Position numbers and translations under genes: made by a program
Source: an uncultured Microbacterium sp.
GTDB lineage: Bacteria; Actinomycetota; Actinomycetes; Actinomycetales; Microbacteriaceae
DNA: 39,410 nucleotides
Assembly: GCA_947503655.1 (NCBI GenBank)
Contig: CANNEP010000023.1
Span: 1 to 39,410, forward strand
Direction: 5' to 3'
Notes under the pieces: model-generated
Database searches by the model: none
What the model was told of the DNA's origin: nothing
What the model saw: the letters and a program-made list of their open reading frames with translations, nothing else
Part shown: one piece after another, positions 33,503 to 39,410 of the stretch
How positions within the stretch are numbered: the first letter of the stretch is position 1
How the letters are laid out: each line of letters starts with the position of its first letter

Positions 33503-35353
33503 TTACTCGACCGTCACCGACTTTGCGAGGTTGCGCGGCTGGTCGACGTCGAGGCCCTTGGCGGTGGCGAGTGCCATCGCAAAGATGTGCAGCGGAACCA
33601 CGGCGAGCACCGGCTCGAACATGGGGCCGGCGACGGGAATGCGAAGCACCTCGTCGGCGTACGGCAGCACGGCGGCGTCGCCCTCTTCGGCGACCACGAT
33701 CACGCGGGCGCCACGAGCGCGGATCTCCTGGATGTTGGAGACCACCTTGGAGTGGATGAGAGCCGACTCGCGCGGCGACGGCACGATCACGAAGACCGGC
33801 TGACCGGGCTCGATCAGGGCGATCGGGCCGTGCTTGAGCTCGCCAGCGGCGAAGCCTTCAGCGTGAATGTACGAAATCTCTTTGAGCTTGAGCGCGCCTT
33901 CAAGAGCGATCGGGAAGCCAACGTTACGACCCAGGAACAGCACCGAGCGGGTGTCAGCCATCCAGCGACCAAGCTGCTCGACGTGCGGCTGCTCCTCGTC
34001 GAGGATGCGCTGAATCTTGGCGGGCAGGGCCTCGAGTTCAGCGACGCTGGCGGCGCTTTCGGCGGCGCTCAACGAGCCACGAACGCGGCCGATGTGCAGG
34101 GCGAGGAGCTGCAGCGCCGTGATCTGCGCAACGAACGCCTTGGTCGATGCGACGGCAACTTCAGGGCCCGCGTGCGTGTAGACGATGGCGTCAGACTCAC
34201 GCGGAATCGTGGCGCCCTGCGTGTTGCAGATCGACAGCGTCTTCGCGCCGCGCTCGCGCGCGTACTTGACGGCCATGAGGGTGTCCATGGTCTCACCCGA
34301 CTGGCTGATCGACACCACAAGAGTGTTCGCACCGATGACTGGGTCGCGGTAGCGGAACTCGTGCGCGAGCTCGACATCGACGGGGATGCCTGCCCAACGC
34401 TCGAGCACATACTTGCCGACCGAACCGGCGTAGGACGCGGTTCCGCATGCCGTGATGATGATGCGATCGATGCCGGTGAACAGTTCGTCCAGGCCCTCAA
34501 GCTCAGGAATGACAACCGCGCCGTCGCTGAGGCGACCACGGATCGTGTTGGCGACAGCTTCGGGCTCTTCCGAAACCTCCTTCGCCATGAAGGACGACCA
34601 ACCGCCCTTTTCTGCTGCGGCAGCATCCCACGACACCTCGAACTCTTCGACCTCAACCGGGTTGCCGTCAAAGTCGGTGACGGTCACCTGGTGCGGTTCG
34701 ATTGCGACGATCTGGTCTTGACCGATCGCCAGGGCGCGGCGGGTGTGCTCGACAAACGCCGCGACGTCGGAGCCGAGGAAGTTTTCGCCCTCACCGAGAC
34801 CGATGACGAGGGGCGAGTTGCGGCGGGCGCCGACGACGAGGTTCGGAAACTCCTGGTGTGTTGCGAGGATCGTGAAGGCGCCCTCGAGGCGTGCCACGAC
34901 AGCCTGGAAAGCCTGGCGCAGGTCGCCGGTTTTGCGGAATTCGCGGCCCAGCAGCGCGGCGGCGACTTCAGAGTCGGTCTCGCTACGGAACGTGTATCCC
35001 TCGGCGGCGAGCTCAGCCTTGAGCTCAGCGAAGTTTTCGATGATGCCGTTGTGAATCAGCGCGAGCTTGTCGTCATCGGCGAGGTGCGGGTGGGCGTTCT
35101 CGTCGGTAGGGCCACCGTGGGTTGCCCAGCGGGTGTGACCGATTCCGGTCGTTCCCTCCGCGAGCGGCGCTGCCGCAAGGTTGTCTTTCAAAACCTGGAG
35201 CTTGCCAGCACGCTTGCGCATGCCGAGGTGCCCCTCCGCGTCGATGACGGCCACTCCGGCGCTGTCATACCCGCGATATTCAAGCCGGGCGAGGCCGGCC
35301 AACAAAATGGGTTGGCTGTCGCGCGCACCCACATATCCAACGATTCCACACAT
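33503..35353 (-). CDS. glmS: Glutamine-fructose-6-phosphate aminotransferase (isomerising)
   Basis: A 616-residue enzyme that makes glucosamine 6-phosphate, the first step of UDP-GlcNAc synthesis. The class II glutaminase domain starts at MCGIVGYVG with the nucleophile C2 and contains GIGHTRWATHGGPTDENAHP. Two SIS sugar-binding domains follow, with ITACGTASYAGSVGKYVLE and SISQSGETMDTLMAVK in the first, and the protein ends LAKSVTVE with the conserved lysine. The ATG must be the start because C2 is the catalytic residue; a TAGGAT box (35361-35366) lies seven bases upstream, so the message is leaderless and leaves no room for a glmS ribozyme. It heads the operon that runs through tsaD. Confidence 0.98.
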   Translation of the reverse strand: MCGIVGYVGARDSQPILLAGLARLEYRGYDSAGVAVIDAEGHLGMRKRAGKLQVLKDNLAAAPLAEGTTGIGHTRWATHGGPTDENAHPHLADDDKLALIHNGIIENFAELKAELAAEGYTFRSETDSEVAAALLGREFRKTGDLRQAFQAVVARLEGAFTILATHQEFPNLVVGARRNSPLVIGLGEGENFLGSDVAAFVEHTRRALAIGQDQIVAIEPHQVTVTDFDGNPVEVEEFEVSWDAAAAEKGGWSSFMAKEVSEEPEAVANTIRGRLSDGAVVIPELEGLDELFTGIDRIIITACGTASYAGSVGKYVLERWAGIPVDVELAHEFRYRDPVIGANTLVVSISQSGETMDTLMAVKYARERGAKTLSICNTQGATIPRESDAIVYTHAGPEVAVASTKAFVAQITALQLLALHIGRVRGSLSAAESAASVAELEALPAKIQRILDEEQPHVEQLGRWMADTRSVLFLGRNVGFPIALEGALKLKEISYIHAEGFAAGELKHGPIALIEPGQPVFVIVPSPRESALIHSKVVSNIQEIRARGARVIVVAEEGDAAVLPYADEVLRIPVAGPMFEPVLAVVPLHIFAMALATAKGLDVDQPRNLAKSVTVE

Positions 35354-35360
35354 GCGATCT

Positions 35361-35366
35361 ATCCTA
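35361..35366 (-). promoter_or_regulatory. Probable -10 box (TAGGAT) of the glmS operon
   Basis: TAGGAT on the minus strand, seven bases before the glmS ATG, the same hexamer and spacing as at the DUF3817 gene. Confidence 0.6.
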
Positions 35367-35496
35367 CGGTTTCGCTCTCCCCCTCCTGCGCAGTCGAAGC
35401 ACCGCGCACAGCGAGAACACAGCCGCCGCGGCGCGCGGGGGCGGGGTGCGGGAATCCGAGCCGACATTTCATCGCTCGCCCGATGTTCCGCCGCGA

Positions 35497-35543
35497 CTGT
35501 ACCCCTGGGCCCTCAGCACGAGATGGCGGAACCAGGGGTACAG
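35497..35543. repeat. 12-bp inverted repeat upstream of glmS
   Basis: CTGTACCCCTGG (35497-35508) and CCAGGGGTACAG (35532-35543) are perfect reverse complements separated by 23 bases. It lies ~150 bp upstream of glmS and ~50 bp beyond the 3' end of the sugar permease gene. There is no T-run on either strand. The right arm overlaps a CGGAACCA word (35527-35534). It could be a terminator for the sugar operon or a regulator site. Confidence 0.65.
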
Positions 35544-35558
35544 ATTTCAAGTACGTAA

Positions 35559-35577
35559 AGGCCCGAAATGGGCCGCT
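35559..35577 (-). terminator. Weak hairpin after the sugar permease gene
   Basis: On the minus strand GGCCC - ATTTC - GGGCC is followed by TTTACG, 16 bases after the stop at 35590. The stem is only five base pairs, so termination is uncertain. Confidence 0.45.
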
Positions 35578-35589
35578 GCGCATGGTGGG

Positions 35590-36501
35590 TTACTTGCCCA
35601 TTCCGGCGGAGAGGCCGCGGATGAACTGGCGTTGGCCAATCAAGAACGCGACGACCACGGGCAACGCGGCCAACACGAGCCCGGCGAATAGCACCGGCCA
35701 GTCTGTCTGCAGCGCGCTCTTAAAGTCGAGCAGACCGACCGGCAGGGTCTTGAGTGAGGTGTCATTCAAGAAGATCAGCGCGAACGGGAACTCGTTCCAG
35801 GCCCAGAGGAAGTGCACGAGGCCGGCGCTGACGAGCACGGGCATACACATGGGCAGCACGATCCGCACGAACACCTGAATCTGGCTCGCGCCGTCGACGA
35901 TCGCCGCCTCCAGCACACCGTCGTCGAGCGTGCTCATGTACGCCCGAATGAGGAAGATCATGAACGGCAACCGGTAGGCGACGTAGACGATGATGAGGCC
36001 CGCGTGCGTGTTGTACAGGTTGAGCGCCTGCAGCATCTGAAACAGCGGAATCATGATCATCGTCGGCGACACCATCAGCCCGCCGAGCAGGATGTACGTG
36101 AACAGCTTCGCTCCGCGAAAGCGGAACTTCGTGAGGCCGTATGCCGCCATGGCCGCGAGCGCGACGATCAGCACCAGGCTGACGCCGGTGACGATAACGC
36201 TGTTGAGCACGAACTCGAGAATGCCCTTGTCCCACGCTTCGACGTAGGCACGCGGGTCGAGGCCGCTGGGCAGCGACCAGGGCGACGCAAAGATCTCGGC
36301 GCTGGATTTGAAACCGCTCATCACCATCCACACGAGGGGATAGAGGGTTCCGATCACGATGACAATCAGTACCAGCCAGACGACACCGTTGCTGATGCGG
36401 CTGAATGTGCGGCCGCTGGCGGCGGCGCGCTTCTTGTCTTTCGCGTCGCGACGCTGACGATCGGTGGCATCAGCGAGCGTGATGGTGGTTGTGGTCGTCA
36501 T
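35590..36501 (-). CDS. Carbohydrate ABC transporter permease (MalG type)
   Basis: A 303-residue permease with six membrane helices. A charged N-terminal segment (DRQRRDAKDKKRAAA) precedes the first helix VVWLVLIVIVIGTLYPLVWM. The EAA loop that contacts the ATPase reads LEAAIVDGASQIQVFVRIVL (about 200-220). The C-terminus QRQFIRGLSAGMGK is the common MalG-type ending. It overlaps the MalF-type gene by one base (TAATG). It is the last gene of the sugar operon. No ATPase gene is present in the window; systems like this often share a distant MsmK-type ATPase. Confidence 0.93.
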   Translation of the reverse strand: MTTTTTITLADATDRQRRDAKDKKRAAASGRTFSRISNGVVWLVLIVIVIGTLYPLVWMVMSGFKSSAEIFASPWSLPSGLDPRAYVEAWDKGILEFVLNSVIVTGVSLVLIVALAAMAAYGLTKFRFRGAKLFTYILLGGLMVSPTMIMIPLFQMLQALNLYNTHAGLIIVYVAYRLPFMIFLIRAYMSTLDDGVLEAAIVDGASQIQVFVRIVLPMCMPVLVSAGLVHFLWAWNEFPFALIFLNDTSLKTLPVGLLDFKSALQTDWPVLFAGLVLAALPVVVAFLIGQRQFIRGLSAGMGK

Positions 36502-37388
36502 TAGTACGTCACCTGCTTTCGTCCGGAGAGAATGACTTGGACGATGCCGATCACCACGGTGACGATCAGCACGACCGTTCCGAGGGCTGCGGCATAGCCC
36601 ATGTCGTCATTGCGGAACGCATTTTGGTATATCAAGGTTCCGAGCACCTGCGTCGAGTTATTCGGCCCGCCGTTCGTCATCACCGTGACCTCGTTAAACA
36701 CAAGGAACGCGTTGCTAATGACGGTGATGGACAGCACCGTGATCATGTCGCGAGAAAGCGGAACCGTGATGGTGAAGAATTGCCGGATGCGGCCCGCGCC
36801 ATCGAGCGACGAGGCTTCGTAGTACTCCCGCGGAATGCGCTGAATAGCCACGAGCAACAGGATCGCGTTGTATCCGGTCCATTGCCACTGACTCATCGCG
36901 ATCACGGCACCCATTGCCGTGGTCGGATCCCCGAGCCACACGTGCTTAAGCCCCTCCAGCCCGAGGAAATCCAAGGCACTGTTCAGAATGCCGACTTCGG
37001 GGTGGTAGATGAACGTGAACAGCACGCTCGTAATCGTGATCGACAGCGTCGCAGGCAAGAAGTAGACGCTACGAAAGAAACCTTGAAAGCGGCGCGCAAT
37101 GAACTGATCGAGCACGGCCGCAAGTGCGAGTGCCACGCCGATCTGAAAGATGAGCGAGACGATGGCGTAGGCGACGTTATTGAGAAGCGCTGTCCAGAAC
37201 ACCGGGTCGGCGACCGCACGCACGTAGTTTTCGAGGCCGATGAAGACCTCGTCGGGAGCAAAAACGCTCCACGTGTGAAAGCTGAGTCTCACGTTCTGCA
37301 CGAGGGGATAGATCAGAATCCCCACCACAGCGATGAGCGCCGGCAATGTCCATAGCAATCCAGCTAAGCGATATCGACGCGTGTGCAT
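36501..37388 (-). CDS. Carbohydrate ABC transporter permease (MalF type)
   Basis: A 295-residue permease of the six-helix MalF/UgpA group. It starts with basic MHTRRYRLAG and a first helix LLWTLPALIAVVGILIYPLV. The EAA loop is YYEASSLDGAGRIRQFFTIT (about 190-210). It follows the binding-protein gene by 60 bp, which contain a strong hairpin, and shares one base with the MalG-type gene. It forms the channel with that protein. Confidence 0.93.
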   Translation of the reverse strand: MHTRRYRLAGLLWTLPALIAVVGILIYPLVQNVRLSFHTWSVFAPDEVFIGLENYVRAVADPVFWTALLNNVAYAIVSLIFQIGVALALAAVLDQFIARRFQGFFRSVYFLPATLSITITSVLFTFIYHPEVGILNSALDFLGLEGLKHVWLGDPTTAMGAVIAMSQWQWTGYNAILLLVAIQRIPREYYEASSLDGAGRIRQFFTITVPLSRDMITVLSITVISNAFLVFNEVTVMTNGGPNNSTQVLGTLIYQNAFRNDDMGYAAALGTVVLIVTVVIGIVQVILSGRKQVTY

Positions 37389-37408
37389 AAGCGGTCCTGT
37401 CGTTTGAT

Positions 37409-37436
37409 GCCGGGCGGGAGGGGGCTCCCGCCCGGC
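37409..37436 (-). terminator. Strong intercistronic hairpin after the binding-protein gene
   Basis: GCCGGGCGGGAG (37409-37420) pairs perfectly with CTCCCGCCCGGC (37425-37436) around a four-base loop. There is no T-run, so it more likely stabilises the upstream mRNA or partly attenuates the permease genes, as is common in sugar ABC operons. Confidence 0.8.
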
Positions 37437-37448
37437 ACAGTGGGGGTA

Positions 37449-38759
37449 TTACTTCACCGAATCTGATGCAGCCTTCACCGACGCGATGATGTCTTCGGGA
37501 GAGACGGAACCATCGATGGCGGCTTGTCCTGCGGCGAGCCATGCGGCGCCGACCTGCGGGTCAGTGGCGGTGTCGAGCCAGATGTTGAACGTGTCGGTTT
37601 CATCCAGCACCGTCAGTGCGCGCTCGAGCTGCGGAAGCACGTCGGCGACGCCCTCTTCAGCACCGATCACGGCCGACGGACGGTCACGCATCTCCAGCAG
37701 CAGCGCACCCGATTCCTTCGTGGTGATGTAGCGCAGGAACTTCTCTGCGGCTTCCTTGTTCTCGCTCTTGGAGTTGATGACGAAGCCGTCGGGAGCACCG
37801 GTCAGGGAGTCCTGGTCGCCGGCTGCACCTTCGATGTCAGGGAAGGCAAAGAAGTCCCAGTCGGCAGCAACCTCGGCGGTCGCCCCGTTGGACTCACGGA
37901 ACATCGAGAAGATGTTGCTCTCGCCGTAGTACATCGGTACAACGCCGGTCTGAATCTCGGCCTTCGCGCTGTCGTTGCTGATGCCGTTCGCGCCGGGAGT
38001 GAAGCACTTGTCAGCGAGCTCGGTGAGCGTCTCAATCGCCTTCACGTAGCCCGGGTCGGTGAACGTCGCCGTTGCCGGGTCGAAGTCTTTCAGCATCTCG
38101 TCTTGCGGCACGTACTTGCCGATCAGCGTGGTCAGGTAGTGCACGCCGGGCCACATGGCGTTGTTGCCCATCGAGATGGGCGTGATGCCCTCTGCCTGGA
38201 ACGCCTCGCACGCCTGGATGAGGTCGTCGTAGGTCTGCGGAACCTCGATACCGGCATCAGCGAACATGGCGGTGTTGTAGGTGAAGAACTTGCCAGACAT
38301 GCTGACCGGAACCGCGTAGATCTTGCCCTCGTGCGTGTAGGCATCGATGGCGGGAGCGACGAGCGAGTCGGCCCAGCCGTCGCTCATCGGTTCGGTGAGA
38401 TCTTCCACCAGGCCGGCGTCGAAGAACTGCTCGCCGAAGGCTCCGGGCCAGACGAAGAACACGTCGGGCAGCGAGTTCGACCCGGTCAGCACACGGATGC
38501 GTTCCTTGTACGGGTCGTCCTGCACGGCGGTCGCTTCGACAGTAATTCCGGTTTCAGCTTCGAAATCCGCAATGATCTTCTCAAAGTATTCAGCGTGCGC
38601 GCCCTCGGGCCACTTGTGCAGAACCGTGAGTACCTGGTTGCCGTCACCCGTGGTTCCGCCATCGCCCGAAGACGAATCTGACGAACAACCTGAGACGGCG
38701 AGTGCGGCAGCGGCGAGACCGGCAACGGCGACGGACATGCGAGTGCTGTTCTTACTCAT
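37449..38759 (-). CDS. Sugar-binding lipoprotein of an ABC transporter (SBP_bac_1)
   Basis: A 436-residue lipoprotein. The signal peptide ends in the lipobox AVSGC, with C25 lipidated, followed by a Ser/Asp/Gly-rich linker. The mature part has the family 1 solute-binding features: LTVLHKWPEGAHAEYFEKII, FEAETGITVEATAV, then LPDVFFVWPG and, in the second lobe, AEIQTGVVPMYYGES. The N-terminal lobe tryptophan and the acidic residues fit sugar binding. It follows a PfkB kinase gene by 18 bp. Judging by the kinase, the sugar may be an Amadori product or another glycosylated amine; this is inference. Confidence 0.93.
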   Translation of the reverse strand: MSKNSTRMSVAVAGLAAAALAVSGCSSDSSSGDGGTTGDGNQVLTVLHKWPEGAHAEYFEKIIADFEAETGITVEATAVQDDPYKERIRVLTGSNSLPDVFFVWPGAFGEQFFDAGLVEDLTEPMSDGWADSLVAPAIDAYTHEGKIYAVPVSMSGKFFTYNTAMFADAGIEVPQTYDDLIQACEAFQAEGITPISMGNNAMWPGVHYLTTLIGKYVPQDEMLKDFDPATATFTDPGYVKAIETLTELADKCFTPGANGISNDSAKAEIQTGVVPMYYGESNIFSMFRESNGATAEVAADWDFFAFPDIEGAAGDQDSLTGAPDGFVINSKSENKEAAEKFLRYITTKESGALLLEMRDRPSAVIGAEEGVADVLPQLERALTVLDETDTFNIWLDTATDPQVGAAWLAAGQAAIDGSVSPEDIIASVKAASDSVK

Positions 38760-38777
38760 TTCAACTCATTTCTGTGA

Positions 38778-39410
38778 TTAGTTATGTGTCTTGATGGGGG
38801 TGTAAAGCGGGATGGGGCGGCCGAAACCGCCGTCGGTGCGGCACGTCGCCGCTGCGTGTTTCGTCGCGCGAACGAGCGATTCCTCGACCGTGAGGCCAGC
38901 GAACTGACCGACCAAGAACGTCGCGATGAGGGTGTCACCGGCACCCAGAGTGTCAACGACGTCAATAGGCAGGCCGGGAACAGCAACGGGCGCCTGCTGG
39001 CCGCTCCAGAAGAGCGCCCCGGCTGCCCCGCGCGAGACGAGAACGTTCTTCGCGCCCGCGTTCAGGGCGGTGTACGCGAGGGCTTCGCACTGCTCGAGGG
39101 CGAGGTCGCCGCCGGAGAAAGTCGCGTAGGTCACGTGGGGCGCGATCTCCGAGATGTATTCGGCGCTGTGACGGTCCGAAAAATCGAAGGAGACCGGAAC
39201 CACGGAACTTACGTATTTGACGTCGTCCTCCATCCGACCCGAGTAGGCCATGTGCGCGACGTCAAAGCCGTGGACCTTGCGCAGCAGATCATCGTCAACC
39301 CGAAATAGGCTCACTCCCTTGTCGGATTCAATGAACGACCGGTCTCCGTCGGTACGTTTAATTTTGCACCACGCGGTGGCGCCGACACGCACGGTTACAC
39401 CGCTGGTGTC
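38778..39410 (-). CDS. PfkB family carbohydrate kinase, FrlD-like (5' end cut by window edge)
   Basis: An open frame of 210 residues continues off the right edge, so the N-terminus with the substrate-binding GG motif is missing. The C-terminal part has the catalytic PfkB signature DTLGAGDTLIATFLVGQFAG with the catalytic aspartate in GAGD. The internal segments GVSLFRVDDDLLRKVHGFDV and VPVSFDFSDRHS resemble fructoselysine 6-kinase FrlD of E. coli as I remember it (a memory-based comparison). It is first of four genes with a sugar ABC transporter and would phosphorylate the imported sugar. Other PfkB substrates are possible. Confidence 0.85.
   Translation of the reverse strand, partial: DTSGVTVRVGATAWCKIKRTDGDRSFIESDKGVSLFRVDDDLLRKVHGFDVAHMAYSGRMEDDVKYVSSVVPVSFDFSDRHSAEYISEIAPHVTYATFSGGDLALEQCEALAYTALNAGAKNVLVSRGAAGALFWSGQQAPVAVPGLPIDVVDTLGAGDTLIATFLVGQFAGLTVEESLVRATKHAAATCRTDGGFGRPIPLYTPIKTHN

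Noticed and set aside
35354..35500. glmS ribozyme or riboswitch upstream of glmS
   Set aside because: The -10 box lies only seven bases before the start codon, leaving no leader for a ribozyme, and no glmS ribozyme core was seen.
33587..35878. A 763-codon open frame on the plus strand
   Set aside because: It is antisense to glmS, a certain gene. Its translation is arginine/aspartate-rich without recognisable domains, as expected from high-GC shadow frames.

Overview
The window is high-GC chromosomal DNA of an actinobacterium, most likely a member of the Microbacteriaceae. The evidence is inference from content: the guaB / guaB3 / guaA set, SURF1, DUF3817 and DUF2277 proteins, the glmS-acpS-alr-tsaEB-rimI-tsaD order, CIRCE control of groES, PspC-type sensor kinases, and many start codons placed 6-7 bases after a TANNNT -10 box (leaderless promoters, common in Actinobacteria). 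Almost all of it is core genome. I see no prophage, CRISPR array, rRNA, tRNA or intact insertion sequence.

Layout. 1-4549: a 3'-truncated membrane protein, a NarL-type response regulator and its PspC-domain sensor kinase, all on the minus strand, divergent from a PspC-domain membrane protein and a small membrane protein; this looks like an envelope-stress module. 4701-8267: a glycerophosphodiester phosphodiesterase, a Bax-inhibitor-1 family membrane protein and a TagE-like glycosyltransferase. 8290-12374 (minus): guaA, a DUF3817 protein, SURF1 and guaB3. 12441-14213: a DUF2277 protein and a divergent marR / eamA exporter pair with two TTCC-NN-GGAA palindromes in the shared promoter. 14323-16443: a RecQ-type helicase fused to a phosphoribosyltransferase-like tail and bracketed by a ~50-bp direct repeat. 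16502-19839 (minus): an ABC-F protein and guaB. 20215-25916: a branched-chain amino-acid-type ABC transporter (livHMGF, with the binding-protein gene convergent). 26066-29363: rarD, groES with two CIRCE operators, a THUMP-like methyltransferase and a small membrane protein. 29360-35353 (minus): the glmS-acpS-alr-tsaE-tsaB-rimI-tsaD operon for cell-wall precursors, ACP activation and the tRNA t6A modification. 35590-39410 (minus): a sugar ABC transporter with a PfkB kinase resembling fructoselysine 6-kinase, running off the right edge.

The most unusual signal is not a gene. The octamer TGGTTCCG / CGGAACCA occurs about 39 times by my count (22 on the plus strand, 17 on the minus), roughly once per kb, where base composition predicts one or two. 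It lies in several reading frames and in many intergenic gaps, and it forms inverted pairs, including a perfect hairpin between the marR and DUF2277 genes and a perfect 14-bp palindrome in livG. This resembles a DNA-uptake-sequence or other genome-architecture word and deserves a genome-wide test.
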